Counted from the first letter of the stretch, positions 34,948 through 47,081 are shown. The stretch: 64,000 bases of DNA from Saitoella complicata NRRL Y-17804 (GCF_001661265.1 NW_017566999.1:124001-188000), one strand, 5' to 3'. Translations and numbers: made by a program. The notes: generated by a model from the letters alone, not told the origin.

Positions 34948-35690
34948 TTAAAGATGGAATGATAGAGAAGCCACCGCGCTTCAGCATGATCGATGTATTT
35001 GGCGAGAGTTGCTAAGTTGGAGGAGGGCAATAGTATGTCTGCTCACGTCTTCAGTCGATCCAGGACGGCACATGTTCATTCTTGGCTCGGTCCGGCCCGC
35101 TGTTCGAGTGCTCACTCATGTGTGCAGTTCATAACGGCCTCGGTCAGTTAATGTTGCAGCTAATCATGAGCTAGGCCACGTATACGGGAAGAGTAACCCT
35201 GAAGAAACAGCGAGTGAAGCTAGCGAAGATGTTCAAGTTGCATCAAAGTTCACGTAAACTATCATCATCAGCTGCTGCGCTGACCCCGCTTTCATGCGCG
35301 ACGTGCGACCCCACCGTGAGAAATCCGACGTCTCCCCTCATCTACAACCGCAGTCACCTGAACATGAATACGAGTAACAACATGATTTCGGAAGCAACCT
35401 CCCATATCAATCCACTCGTGATCTTCTCCCCACCGCTTCTGCTACCCTCATTTTGTTGCTTCTACTCTCAACGGAAGCAAACAACCTTGCACAGACATGA
35501 ATGACCGTGCCAGCAGACGGCAACACGGAAAGATCGGGCCCCGAGGTTGAGCCATATACTCAACCCTGGATGGCTCGTGACCTCCCCCTCATCAACAGAC
35601 GCCTTGGCAGACGGTTTTGTGCACCATATAAAGCCTACTGACCACGAAGGTCCTCCCTTTCTCATCACACTTTGACATACCGAAGTAACA
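34948..35690. other. Intergenic region: upstream of the DOMON and alcohol dehydrogenase genes
   Basis: 743 bases between two divergent genes. It contains a probable TATA box for the dehydrogenase (listed separately). No other gene or RNA is supported; a plus frame at 35214-35504 lacks recognisable features. Confidence 0.5.
35584..35632 (+). promoter_or_regulatory. Alcohol dehydrogenase core promoter (CCCCT and TATA-like box)
   Basis: A TATAAA sequence at 35627-35632 lies 59 bases before the ATG at 35691, the expected spacing for a strong fungal promoter. A CCCCT (stress-response-element-like) sits at 35585-35589. Motif matches only. Confidence 0.45.
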
Positions 35691-36873
35691 ATGCCTTCTG
35701 CCGACGAACTTCCCAAGGTACACCACATGCCTTCTCGCTCGAGATTGGTCACTAACAAAGAGCCAGACCTGCAAAGCAGCCACCTTCTCCAACCCTGGAC
35801 CAAACTTCAAACTTGAGGTCACGGATGTTGAAGTCCCCAAGCCCGGTCCTGATGAGATCTTGCTCAAGTTGAACGCAACTGGCCTCTGCCATAGTGATAT
35901 CCATTTCATGTGAGTAGCATTCCCTAAAAGTGTTCCGGCAATTTACTCATTTCGGAACAGGATGGCCGATTGGGAAGGTTTGGCTCCCCAGGTAAACATT
36001 GCTGGTCACGAAGGAGCGGGTGTCTGCGTCGCCGTGGGAGAGAACGTTAAGGATTGGAAGGTCGGAGACCGTGGAGGTATCAAGCCTGTCAACAACATCT
36101 GTCGCACTTGCGACAACTGCCGTGTTGATCTGGAGACGCACTGTCCCCAAGCCGCCTTTCCGGGATTTAACGCCATGGGATCATACACCCAGTACGTCTG
36201 CTCGCCTGCCCACTACACCCAGCGCATCCCCGATGGCGTTGACGACTTTGTTGCCGGTCCGATCATGTGCTCTGGAGGAACTGCTTACCGTTCTCTGCGC
36301 TTGAGTGGATTGCAGATGGGTCAGTGGTGCTGTTTTCCTGGTGGTGGAGGTGGTGTTGGACACATGGCTCTTCAGATCGGCAAGGCTATGGGATTGAGGT
36401 GTATTGTCATTGACGCGGGTGATGAAAAGGCCGAGCTTTCGAAGAAGTTGGGTGCGGAGCACTATGTCGACCTCACCAAGACCAAGGACGTCGCCGCCGA
36501 GGTCATGAAGATTACTGGCTCTGGAGCTCACGGTGTTGTCGTGACCGCTTCTCACCCAAGTGCCTACGTCACTGCACCAAGCCTTTTGAGGGTCGGTGGT
36601 ATCGTTATGTGCATTGCTTTGCCGACCTCTGATGAGACGGTTGTGGGAACTTCTCCGGCCGGCTTCGTCTTCAAGCAGTTGACCGTCAAGGGCACGCTCG
36701 TGGGAAGCTACGACGATACCGCTAAGGCTCTTGACCTTGCCGCTCGTGGGCTGCTCAAACCCGTTTACCAGAAGTTCTCCTTGAACGATCTGCCAAAGGC
36801 CGTGGAATTGTTGAGGAAGGGGAAGATCGCCGGCCGTGCGGTAGTTGATCTTAACGACTACAAGTCTGAGTAA
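35691..36873 (+). CDS. Zinc-dependent alcohol dehydrogenase (fungal ADH1 type)
   Basis: Cytosolic NAD-dependent interconversion of ethanol and acetaldehyde. Exons 35691-35717, 35767-35909 and 35961-36873 give about 360 residues. Catalytic zinc ligands are in GLCHSDIH and in the GHEGAGV loop. The structural zinc lobe is CRTCDNCRVDLETHC. The NAD fold has GGGGGVGHMALQIGKAMG with IDAGDEKAEL following. The first exon encodes only MPSADELPK; the acceptor at 35766 was chosen because it yields KTCKAATFSNPG, matching the family start. It is tail to tail with the Vps9 gene, 34 bases between stops. Confidence 0.95.
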
Positions 36874-36907
36874 GGTATTGTTAAGTGTGGTATCAATGGT
36901 ATATTCT

Positions 36908-38799
36908 TTAGGTAAACAAATTTAGCTGCTTCAATGTCTCTGCCATCATCTTATACTCAGCCAGTAGGTCCGTGACATCGCCTATCTTCAGCTCGCTTGC
37001 CTCCATATTCGCAAATCGCGGAGGCGCTAATTTCATAACACTGTCGACCGGAATCACCTCTTCTGCAATCTCAATGCCAGGTAAGGACATAGAGCGTGTA
37101 CTCATAGTCTCCGCCAAAGGTTGGGATGGCGAATCAATTGCAGCCGCATCCTTCCCGAACGCGGGAATTGGCGGACGCGCACTTGCGAAGCTCGATGACA
37201 TCGTTCTCACAAAGTTGAAAGGTCGGCCCAAACTTCCTGTAATGGTCTTTGCACCCGCGCTCACTTTGGACAAAGACTCCGCCCGCTGTCTCTTCCAATG
37301 AGTCTCACGTTGCTCCCTATCGACTTTTCCTGCAGCGACTTGCTCGCTGACTTGCTCGGCAGCGGCCATGACAAGTGATCGCACATCATCGAGCGTCTTG
37401 GGTGGGTCTGGTATGCGCGAAACAAAGAGTTTGTAAGAGCTTTCAAGCGCAGACCCCAGACTTTTCAACCCTTGGTCCGCCGAGGCACGAAGGTTCGACA
37501 CCGCCTGGGGAGGAGGGGCTGATGAAGCAGAGTTGATGCTATCATCTGCGAGAGCTGGGGCGTTGTGAGGGGTCGAAATCTCGGCCGAAGCAGTGAAAAT
37601 TGAGACTTCAGGTGCAAGCGAAGCGGTTGTTGAAGTGGCGTGAGACGGAAGCGATCCGGTGAGGCTCTTCTCTAATCTCTGGGACGTCAAAGTAAAGTCT
37701 AGCTCACCAGTACTGTCGCTCGGCATATGATCGGGCGGCAGGAGCCCAAGACTCGTTAGATCAACAGTTTCCAGGAAGATCACCGCAGCCTCCAAGTTTG
37801 TAAGGCAATAACTCCCTTCTCCTACAAGTAGGTCTTCACCGCGAAATCTCTGAATGTAATAAAGGTTAGATACCAAATACGGCGGGTTCGCTTTGATGAG
37901 CGTATATATGAGTATTGGCAGAATAAGGTCAGCCGAGTGAGCCGAAGTTGTTGGCGAGTTATTAGAAGTCCCGGACGGCTGAGCGGAAAGTCCATCGACA
38001 AGGATCTTGTGTGTGGTTACTAGCACTTCAATTTTCGCCTTAGGTGCTTGTACTTCATTCAGTTTCTGTAGTTCTGTTCAATTCCGTCAGCAACATATAA
38101 ACGATGATGGATCCGGAAATGAACCTTCTCCAGCACTGACAGCCACAGCAATTGCATGTACCTCCTCTTCATCCCCCATCTCGACCCCCAGGTGTTTCAA
38201 TGTCACATCTAGGATGTTCAGTGCGGCAACTTTTGAGGCCAAAGCTTCATCTCGGACCTCATCGTCGGAGTCCTTGATGGACAAAAGTTTGTCGTATTCG
38301 CCCTCACATAGTCTCTTCTCTACTTCTTCCGCCCATTCTGTACGTAGACGTTCGGCTCTTAAGCGGCTGGCTTTCCGTTGTGCAATTTCATCTCCCGATA
38401 GCATCTCTGAGCCGTCAAGCTCTGAAGATGGGCTTGTCAGACTCAGCTGAGGCAATGCATCATCGATGAGCGCGAGAGTCGAATGATAAAAGTTCTGAAC
38501 AAGCGTAGGAGTAGAAGTGACAGTGACATTCGAGCCATTCAGGAATTTCAGGAAGCTAACCAGTGTTAGCCGGGTGGGTCAAGAGAGCACAATACGATGA
38601 CTCACGAATATACTGCAGTTGCAACTTCAGCAGGCAGCTCTCCCTCCAGCTGACTTACATCACTCTCTGTGTCCTCGGGTATAGCGAACGAAGAAGCGCT
38701 CAAACTGGCATTGGAAGACGACCGCGGCCTCGAAACTGCCGACGCAAGCCGAGTAAAGGATCTCGAAGAAAAGATAGACGGTTTCGGCGACGAGCTCAT
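36908..38799 (-). CDS. VPS9-domain Rab5 guanine-nucleotide exchange factor
   Basis: Activates Rab5/Vps21-type GTPases on endosomes. Exons 38606-38799, 38125-38555 and 36908-38073, with introns of 50 and 51 bases, give about 596 residues. After a Ser-rich start, the N-terminal helical bundle ends with ASKVAALNILDVTLKHLGV. It is followed across the second splice by ELQKLNEVQAPKAKIEVLV, and then the VPS9 core SADLILPILIYTLIKANPPY, LVSNLYYIQRF and GSYCLTNLEAAVIFLE. The C-terminal 250 residues are low complexity and end in a short helix (LLAEYKMMAETLKQL). I see no CUE domain, so it is nearer Muk1/Rabex-core than yeast Vps9 itself. Confidence 0.9.
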
Positions 38800-38924
38800 G
38801 GTCCAAATTCTCAACTGTCAATTGTCGATGTTTGGCCAGCTTCCGCCGTCGTCATTCACAGTTAAGGTTGCTGCGGCCGGATAAGATAGCGCAACCTCCA
38901 TAACACCCCCAATTGCAACGAACC

Positions 38925-40323
38925 ATGACTAACCGTTCACCATCTCATATACGCAGAGTAATGCTCAGTTCGTTCGCTATATCGCTGCTGGCTGTCTTCT
39001 TGTCAGCAGGGCCGGTTACTGCGTGGCAGCTTCCCTTTCTCACCATACCCTCCGTTCCGCCGCCACCAGCAGATACCCCGACCGAGGTCCAGTTTCAGCT
39101 GCGACATATCATCCATCACGGAGCTGATAGAAACCCTGAGCTATTTGTACAAGCGGACGTTTCGCCAGCCCAGGCAGTCGCTGCGGCTGGTGGTACTGGA
39201 CCGAAGATGCGGAAGAAGACGCGGCATATAACCCGACCAGAAAGCCTAACTCGGGAAGACCTCCAGGCATACCGCCAAGCACAAGTTTACAAAGAGCCCC
39301 AAACTCTCTCGATTCAGTTCAACAAGCAGCTCACGGTCGTGCCAGACGTTACGCACAAACACACAGTCCTCGAATTAGCAAAGGTGACATCGGATGCATA
39401 CATCGCTGTTCCTGGCACAGAAGACTGGATTGATATCGGAGGAAAGTGGAACATCAGCATGGATTTTGGATGGGATACGGATGGGCTGAGAGGTCATGTC
39501 TTTGTGGACGAGGAGGAGGAGGTTGTTGTGGTCGGGATCAAGGGGACGAGTCCGGCTGTGTTTGATGGACGTGGAACTACCACAAATGACAAGATTAACG
39601 TGAGTGTCGAGGAATTTGGATGAAGAATATTATGTTGACCTTGACTCACTCTCACAGGACAACCTCCTCTTTTCCTGTTGCTGTGCCCGCGTAAGCTGGT
39701 CATGGACCACCGTCTGCGACTGCTACCGCTCAACCTACACCTGCGACCAAACCTGCCTCGAACGCGAGCTCCTCGACGAATCACGCTACTACAGCGCCGC
39801 AATCAACATCTTCTATCACATCTCATCCTTATACCCTAACTCCACGATCTGGATGGCAGGCCATTCACTCGGAGGTGCCATGGCGGCCTTGACGGGATTG
39901 ACATTCGGATTACCAACAGTGACGTTTGAGGCACCCGGAGAAAGACTTGCAGCACAGCGTCTTCATCTGCCTTTGCCGCCTGGAATGCCGGATGACGAGG
40001 CTGCTGTATGGCACTTCGGACACACGGCTGATCCGATCTATATGGGCGTGTGCAATGGTGCGGGATCTACCTGCTCACTTGGTGGGTATGCCATGGAAAC
40101 CCACTGCCATACAGGACTGGAGTGTGTGTACGATGTTGTCAGGGACAAAGGATGGAGAGTCGCACTTGGTACGCACAGGATCAAACAGGTTATTGACGAT
40201 GTTATCTTGGAGTATGATGACGTGCCAAATTGTGAGATTGTCGAGGGGTGCGTGGATTGCTACCAGTGGGACTTTGTGGATAACTCGACGGAGCCAAACT
40301 CTGGCAAGCGAAGAGGGAGGTGA
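38925..40323 (+). CDS. ATG15: Atg15-type vacuolar lipase
   Basis: Phospholipase that breaks down autophagic and Cvt bodies inside the vacuole. Exons 38925-39599 and 39658-40323, with a 58-base intron, give about 446 residues. A single N-terminal signal anchor ([17 protein letters not shown]) targets it through the MVB pathway. Family blocks [28 protein letters not shown] and [13 protein letters not shown] come before the intron; the lipase elbow [11 protein letters not shown] (Ser near residue 294), [14 protein letters not shown] and [12 protein letters not shown] come after. Cysteine-rich segments ([20 protein letters not shown]) are typical. It is divergent from the Vps9 gene with 125 bases between starts. 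Confidence 0.95.
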
Positions 40324-40592
40324 AAACGAGTGAATGGGAGTTTTGGCATCTTTGCGATTGTGTTTTGGCGTTTCGTTCATTATTCTTCATCAAGTCGATT
40401 CTTCGTAGTTCAATATGTTTCGGCAAGTAGCCGCGTCCTTGCGGTAATTAGTTTTTCGTTCTGCCGGCGTCCGAAGCACTTAGCGTGAATGTCGCCGCGC
40501 GTGCCGAGTCCCGAAGAAAAACACAGAAGCGAAGGATCCAGGAGATCAAGCTTTGCACCAGAACGATACCCTTTGAATATCCATTGGAGGTC

Positions 40593-41984
40593 ATGAGCGC
40601 TACGCCATCCACTCATACGACAATCTTCGAGCCTGAAGGTCAGGCAGAGACGTACGCCGAGAAGGAGGCGGATCGCAATCACCATGCTCTTGAGGAGCTG
40701 CCAAACGAGACCTTAGAAAAGTTGACTGAGTCGCAACCTCCTGCACCACACGCACACGAAATCGACTTCCCGGACGGTGGATGGAGAGCATGGATCGTCG
40801 TCGTAGGCGCCTGGTGCGTCTCATTCGTCACCTTCGGCTTCGTCAACGCCTTCGGTGTCTTCCAAAATTACTACCAAACCCACCAACTATCCGCACACTC
40901 CCCCTCCGAAATCTCCTGGATCGGATCAATGCAACTCTTCCTCATCTTCTTCGCCGGCCTCTTCGTCGGTCGCTACTTTGATGGAGGATACTTCTTTGGC
41001 TCCGGGTTGAAGGGACGCAGTCTGAGTTTGACAGGGTCGGTCTTGTATGTGTTCTCGATTTTTATGACGAGTTTGTGTCATAAGTATTGGCAGTTCTTCC
41101 TTGCCCAGGGTGTTGCGTTTGGAATTGGGTTGGGGATGTTGTTCTTGCCTGCGGTTTCGATTATTGGACACTGGTTTCGTGCGAAGCGTGCGCTTGCTAT
41201 GGGGTTGTTGGCGTCCGGATCGTCAATTGGTGGTATCATATTCCCGATCATGTTGCAGCATCTCATTCCGAAGATCGGGTACCCTTGGACCGTCCGGGTC
41301 ATTGCGTTCCTCATCTTGGGATGTTTGGTTATCGCCAACCTCACCATGCGCACCCGCCTTCCTCCTCGCGAATCCGGCCCCTTCTTCGACATGACCGCTT
41401 TCCGCGACGTTCCCTACATGCTCTTCGTCGCCGGAGCTTTCCTGGTCTTGTGGGGCCTCTACTTGCCCTTCTTTTACCTCGAGGCGTACGCTATCGAGCA
41501 CGGCGTTGACGAGAACTTGGCGTTCTACCTCTTGTCCATCCTCAATGCCGCTTCCATGTTCGGACGTACCCTCCCGAACTTCGTCGCCGACAGGATCGGG
41601 TGCTTGAACGTTCTCATTCCTTGCGTCTACGTCAGTGGAATGATGGTTTTTGTTTGGCTCGCTACCACCACTGCCGGCGGCTTGATCGCTTTCTCCCTGG
41701 TTTTTGGTTTCTTCAGTGGAGCTTATGTTTCCCTTATCCCGGCTTGTATTGCCTCGCTTACTCCTCACCCCCAGTTGATTGGTGTGCGTATGGGAATGGG
41801 ATTTGCGTTCGTGTCGTTGGCGGCTTTGACTGGTACGCCCATCGCAGGTGCGTTGGTTACGAAGGCTGGTGGAAGCTACGTCCAGGCTACGTGCTTCTGC
41901 GGTATCGTTGTGCTGGCAGGTGGTGTGGTCATGACCATTGGAAGGTTGATCAGGACGGACTGGAAGTTGATGGCGAAGTGTTAA
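40593..41984 (+). CDS. MFS monocarboxylate-type transporter (MCH family)
   Basis: Twelve-span permease of the fungal monocarboxylate porter-like family. Single exon, 463 residues from the ATG at 40593; the frame extends upstream but only with non-ATG starts. A polar 65-residue N-terminus is followed by the family signature DFPDGGWRAWIVVVGAW, then FVNAFGVFQNYY, GLGMLFLPAVSIIGHWF and RALAMGLLASGSSIGG. The last spans end with VVMTIGRLIRTDWKL. Yeast MCH proteins do not transport lactate, so the real substrate is unknown. Confidence 0.92.
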   Translation: MSATPSTHTTIFEPEGQAETYAEKEADRNHHALEELPNETLEKLTESQPPAPHAHEIDFPDGGWRAWIVVVGAWCVSFVTFGFVNAFGVFQNYYQTHQLSAHSPSEISWIGSMQLFLIFFAGLFVGRYFDGGYFFGSGLKGRSLSLTGSVLYVFSIFMTSLCHKYWQFFLAQGVAFGIGLGMLFLPAVSIIGHWFRAKRALAMGLLASGSSIGGIIFPIMLQHLIPKIGYPWTVRVIAFLILGCLVIANLTMRTRLPPRESGPFFDMTAFRDVPYMLFVAGAFLVLWGLYLPFFYLEAYAIEHGVDENLAFYLLSILNAASMFGRTLPNFVADRIGCLNVLIPCVYVSGMMVFVWLATTTAGGLIAFSLVFGFFSGAYVSLIPACIASLTPHPQLIGVRMGMGFAFVSLAALTGTPIAGALVTKAGGSYVQATCFCGIVVLAGGVVMTIGRLIRTDWKLMAKC

Positions 41985-42340
41985 GCGTCTAGAAAGGTGC
42001 TTGACGGAGCGATGGAAGTAAAAGAAACGAGCGTGCTAGGAGGTGAAAAGGCACATCATATCGTGTTTGGCCGTTTCTGGGATTTCACATACGGCGTTCT
42101 TTCTAAGCATATGCATAGTCACCTACCCTAATATTAATAACATACCTGCATTCCAGGTTTACATTTTCTTGACTTTTCACGTCTACCAACCGATTGGTTT
42201 TCTTTTTCTTTCCCACCGAGATTAAGGTTCGCGCCTGCAGCTGCCCGGCCGCCTCACAACGACGCCAACCCGAAGCAGTCATGAATGCAAGAAACATTTG
42301 AAGACGGGTGGCAACAACCAAACACCAAATCAAACGGACT
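41985..42340. other. Intergenic: MCH permease 3' flank and phosphoesterase promoter
   Basis: 356 bases, T-rich in the middle (42150-42215), no gene recognised. Confidence 0.5.
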
Positions 42341-43174
42341 ATGACAACAGACAAGCCCTTCATTGAAGAACAAGATATCATGCCTCACCGATCAAACACC
42401 AATGCTACCACCCGCTTCGTCTGCATCTCCGACACTCACAGCCGCGTCCCGCCATCAAACTCAATACCCGACGGCGACGTCTTCATCCACTGCGGCGACT
42501 TAACCGCCCACGGTAAACTTTCAGAGGTGGAAGAAACATTCGGTTGGATCGAAGCGTTACCGCACCCTGTCAAGATCGTCGTGGCGGGGAATCATGATTA
42601 TCCGCTTGATAGGAAGTGTCATGGGGCGAATGGGCATTATAGGATTATTCGGGCTGGGACGAGATGGGAGGAGGTCGAAGAGCTCGTAGCAGGCTTGAAG
42701 GAGCGGGGGATAACCTACCTGTGTCACGAATCAACAACACTCCACATAAACGGGAAACCCTGGAATATCTTCGGCTCACCCCGCGTCCCCCTCTTTGGTT
42801 CCTCTGCCTTCGCATATCCCAAATCCGAACCGAACCCATGGACCCTAGTTCCAACCAACACAGATATACTCATCACGCATGGCCCACCACATGGTCATCC
42901 GAAACCGAAGGGGAGACATGGCTGTCCATTGTTGGAGAGGGAGGTGCTGGAGAGGGTCAAGCCGAAGTTGCATTGTTGGGGGCATATTCATGATGATTAT
43001 GGGGTTGAGGTCTTTGAGTATGGGGAAAGTGGGAAGGGGAAGGGCAAATCGTCGAAGTCACCCAAGAAGGGAGTGGTGGAGGAGGAGGGTGGAGGTGAAG
43101 TGCGGCGGACGATATTCGCTAATTGTGCGGCGCCGTGGGCGGGGAGGCAGTGCCAGGTATTTGATATCGCATGA
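42341..43174 (+). CDS. Calcineurin-like metallophosphoesterase (MPPED/239AB type)
   Basis: Single exon, 277 residues from the ATG at 42341. Metal-ligand motifs appear in order: CISDTHSR, FIHCGDLTAHG, VAGNHDYPLD, ILITHGPPHGHP and CWGHIHDDYG. The spacing and the NHDYPLD form match the MPPED1/MPPED2-like branch of small cyclic-nucleotide or phosphodiester hydrolases. The substrate in fungi is unknown. A Lys/Ser/Gly-rich low-complexity insert (GESGKGKGKSSKSPKKG) near residue 235 precedes the final FANCAAPWAGRQ strand. Confidence 0.92.
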   Translation: MTTDKPFIEEQDIMPHRSNTNATTRFVCISDTHSRVPPSNSIPDGDVFIHCGDLTAHGKLSEVEETFGWIEALPHPVKIVVAGNHDYPLDRKCHGANGHYRIIRAGTRWEEVEELVAGLKERGITYLCHESTTLHINGKPWNIFGSPRVPLFGSSAFAYPKSEPNPWTLVPTNTDILITHGPPHGHPKPKGRHGCPLLEREVLERVKPKLHCWGHIHDDYGVEVFEYGESGKGKGKSSKSPKKGVVEEEGGGEVRRTIFANCAAPWAGRQCQVFDIA

Positions 43175-44009
43175 CTATCGCTGCGGAAGGTGCTTATGAG
43201 AAGACGCATCTGATGCTCGCAGTCCTGTATGTCTGAGAGCTTGAGAATACGTCGTGCACGCTGTTTGGGGTGTTAGGACGTTGGACTCGGGACTTTAGAT
43301 AGACTAACGACATAGATATTACACAAAATAGATCAGTCCTAGCGATTTTACGTGAATGCTACCTGCCGTATTTGCCTTCTTCAACGTCGCGTCGGCCTCG
43401 GAAACTCTGGACGCGCACGCACGGGCCTCGCCTGGAATTTCAAGCCACCCGGAAGATTACTGTAACGCTACGGCGAGGGTACCGAGACCGAAAATGTTCC
43501 GAGGCCGACGATGCGACTTCAAGGGTTCGCGGTTCACTGTTCCCTGTGATGGGTTGCTGAGAGAATTACACTTGGATAGAGGGAGACCGGGTTGTCTTCG
43601 ATCCGCTTGACCAAGCCGATCTTCTGTCAGAGTATCAGTTGAACTCGATTAACATGTCAAAACGGCATACCCGTCAGGACCGCACGCCGAGATTGCAGGG
43701 TCTAATCTTAGCACACGGCACTTCAAAGCCACTGATCAGCTCGCAAAACAGCCTCGTACGGAACTCTCCCTCCACATCATCTGGCCCCTACATCTAGCCC
43801 CACTCGCTACCAGACGAGTTGTACTCCACCGATGCAAGTGTTAGCCATTAACGGGGAGGCCCAAGACGCCCCGACGTCATTCTCTGTGGGGTTGGTTGAA
43901 TGGGGAAGCGTCGGCGAGGCACACAAATTTGTGGTGTGTGAGTATAAGATCTGCAACACGTCCACCCAGCTGGGTTTGCAGAAAAAATAAGCAGGTTTAG
44001 CAACCAGTC
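43175..44009. other. Intergenic region upstream of the sugar transporter
   Basis: 835 bases without a supportable gene. A plus frame at 43356-43610 is open but has no family resemblance. It presumably holds the transporter's promoter. Confidence 0.5.
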
Positions 44010-45717
44010 ATGGCGCTGCCAAAACACTTTTACGCTCTTCTCTTTTGTGGGTTTGCCGTTCTTGGTGCCGTTCTCTATGGGTATGTACGGGTTTCTCACG
44101 TTGGTGGACGTTCGCTCACGGATTGTCTACAGTTACGATGGTACCTACTTCACTGGTGTGGTCGCCATGAACCCCTTCATCGTCAAATTCGGAGAACGAG
44201 CGCCGGATACAACACTCGGTTACAAGTTCGATGGTCTTCACCTAGCTATTCCCGCATCTTTCGTCATGCTTGGAGAAGCGGCTGGTTCATTCCTCGCTGG
44301 ACCCATCGGTGAGAAGACGGGTCGCCGTGGAGCAATGATCGCTGCAGCAATCGGAGTCATCGCCGGTACTATCATTCAACTTGCCGCCCCAAGCTGGGCT
44401 GTCATCGTCGTTGGTCGTGTCGTCCTCGGTCTCGGTATCGGTGCAGTATCCAACTGTGTTCCCCTCTACCTCTCCGAAATTTCTCCCACCGCTCTCCGTG
44501 GTGTCGTCGTTGGATCCTGGCAGTTCTTCCTCGCGATCGGTCAGGTCGTCGGAGCTTGCGTGTGTCAAGGAACTCAGGGAATCGCCAGCAAGGCTTCCTA
44601 CGAGATCCCAATTGGTCTCAACTTGTTCATTCCGACTGTTATGTTGGCTGGTGTTTTCTTCATACCCGAGACTCCCCGCTGGTTGATTCGTCACGGAAAG
44701 GTCGAGGGTGCCCGCAAGTCTCTTATTCGCATCAACAAGGAGGACAAGACTTTCGTTCCTGAGCCCCAGCTTAAGCTTATGGTCGACGATCACGAGGCAG
44801 AGATGAGGGGTGGTCAGACTGGTTCTTGGGGCGAGTTGCTCAGCGACCCTATCGAGCGTCGCAAGTTCTTCTGTGCTGTGGGAATTCTGGTTGCGCAGCA
44901 GATTACCGGTGTCCAATTCATTTTCTCCTACGCCACTGTCTTTGTCCGTGATATTGGTCTTGGAAGCGCTTTTTTGATCACTATTATCATTGATATTTGC
45001 GAGGTTCTCGGTGTTGTTATCTCCTTCTTCCTCATTCCAAGATATGGACGCAGACCGTTGCTGCTTACCACAGGTATCGCTATGGTCGTCTCGCTTCTTA
45101 TCGTCGGAGGTGTCGGTACTCCCTCCAACCGTTCTACTGGCGAGAATACCTGCATTGTCGTTTTCATCATGATCTATGTCTTGTTGTTCAACCTGGCTTT
45201 CGGTCCTCTTGCCTGGGTCTTGTCCACCGAACTCGCCACTGGACGCAACAGGAACCGTATCACCGCCGTCGCCACTTTCTGTTTCTGGATCGTCGCTTTC
45301 GTCGTCACCTTCACCCTCCCCTACCTTTTCGACGCTGATAAGGCAGGCCTTGGACCCATGGTCGGTTACGTCTACGCAGGAGGCTGCACAATCTCTGTTG
45401 TATTCGTCTACTTCATGATCGGAGAGACCAAGGGCCGCTCTTTGGAGGAGATCAACGAGATGTACATGAACCGTGTTGCCGTCAAGGACTGGATACGTTA
45501 CGAGACTACGTTGCAGAAGGAGCACGCTGCCGGTTTCAACACCAACATGGGTGCTTCTAACCTTTCGAGCGAGACCGAGCTGGATGTCTTCGTTGACAGA
45601 CCGAAGAACGAGGAGGCCGTTGAGGGTGCTTATGGACTTGGAAGCCAGACTAGCTTGCCGAGGACGAGCAATGGTCATGGAAACCAGTACAAGCCGGAGG
45701 TGGAGCATAGGGAGTAA
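44010..45717 (+). CDS. MFS sugar transporter (hexose/polyol type)
   Basis: Proton-coupled or facilitative sugar uptake at the plasma membrane. Exons 44010-44080 and 44133-45717, with a 52-base intron, give about 551 residues. Splicing makes VLYGYDGTYFTGV, the usual first-span GYD motif. Then come the sugar-porter signatures EKTGRRGAMI, VGRVVLGLGIGAVSNCVPLY (with the PESPRWL-like PETPRWLIR after span 6), QQITGVQFIFSY, RYGRRPLLL and GETKGRSLEEI. The C-tail of about 75 residues is polar. Codon use is strongly C-ending, unlike neighbouring genes, which suggests high expression. A 473-codon open frame on the opposite strand is a shadow of this bias. Confidence 0.94.
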
Positions 45718-45830
45718 GAGTTACGATACCCCCGTTATTCACATGTTTGATACGATGCATACAAATAGACTTAGATAACATATCACCTTATAGATGTGAA
45801 TTGATATTTCCAGCCCAGCTATATCAGGTC

Positions 45831-46893
45831 TCAAGAACGTTTCCCCCAAATATCCAAGAAGTCCCGCTTCTCTTGCACACCCAATCCCAGCCTTCTCATT
45901 CTACCCACTTTTGCCAAGGCGTCCATGACCTTCTCAACGACCTCACCATCCTTTTCCTCGCCATCGACAATGATAGGCTGGGCGGCTCCCCTAAGTCTAA
46001 TTTCCCTCTTAAACTGCGACAAGAACCTCCAGAAAAAAGACCAGAAAGCCTTGTAGCCATTGATGGGAGTTGACAAGTCGGCAGTAGGGGTGTACTTGAT
46101 GGTGTACGGCCAGATCCTCGTCTTTACACCAGTCGACGAAAGAGACGGGGTAGACGCCAACAGGCCACGAGAGTTCGTTGCAGTACCCTCCGGAAAAACC
46201 ACCACGATCCGCTTCTGCCACTTGTTCGTTACATCCTTGAGCGCCATCATGCCTGATGTTGGAGCCTTGACGGAAGGCTTGATGAGATATCTGAGGATGG
46301 CCGTAGGGAAGGAGATAGGTTCAACCAATGACGTGCCAGGGTACGACTGTGTGAAGAGAGGAACTGAAGGGAGAGTTGAAGCTAGCAGGAGGACATCCAA
46401 AGGCGAGGTCTGGTTCGCAACAAGGATATCACCAGCACGCAGAGGAGCGGTAAAGGTCTTCCGGCTACATTGAACGTTAGCACACATAGTGACCATATAG
46501 ACAGGGACAAACCTCGAAAGAGCTGCTCCACTGTTATCAACCTGAACTGGCACCCACCATACGCCGGCTATCCCCATGACCCCTCCTCTTATGAATATCC
46601 ATCGCAGCCAGCCCAAGACGTCTGGACCAGTGATCCACCACAGAGGAGCTAGTGAACACTCGAACACTAAGACATGCAGCAGAAAGATGGCCAACACAAC
46701 TGGCAAGCGGATCGCAAAGAGCACGACACGCAGAGGCAACGTGAGTGCCGGAGGACCTGGAGGAGTGTATCCCGGAACGGGGAGGAAGGGCGCAAGGCCT
46801 GTGCCCGGATCACGGAAGCGCGTCTGGATTTTTGAAAAGTCAGCAAGAAGCACAGAAGCATGCCATCACAAGCAAACGTACGTATTTCTCCAT
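45831..46893 (-). CDS. Lysophosphatidic acid acyltransferase-like Loa1/Vps66
   Basis: ER/lipid-droplet acyltransferase family involved in triacylglycerol balance and vacuolar sorting. Exons 46882-46893 (12 bases, MEKY), 46513-46823 and 45831-46464, with introns of 58 and 48 bases, give about 318 residues. MEKYTRFRDPGTGLAPFLP is the characteristic family start. Hydrophobic segments near residues 35-70 anchor it. The acyltransferase block has NQTSPLD in place of the classical NHxxxxD, then VVFPEGTATNSRGLL. The missing histidine also occurs in fungal Vps66 proteins I recall, so it may be a family trait. Confidence 0.85.
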
Positions 46894-47081
46894 AGGATCG
46901 AGGAGGGTGGTGGTGAATAATTCAGTGCCGTTCACGCGTGCCTGGCGCTTCGAGGTCTTCGAGGAGGTTGTCGGCGTGACTGCTGCTTGTACGAACTCTC
47001 CACAACTTTACGCAGTCGTCGCAATCTACACGAGCGCTGTCAAAAACCAGCAAGACAGCAGCATTTGTGATTTGGAGTACG

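Noticed and set aside
44287-45708. 473-codon open frame on the minus strand
   Set aside because: It is antisense to the sugar transporter and arises from the transporter's strong codon bias; the peptide is low complexity and has no domain.
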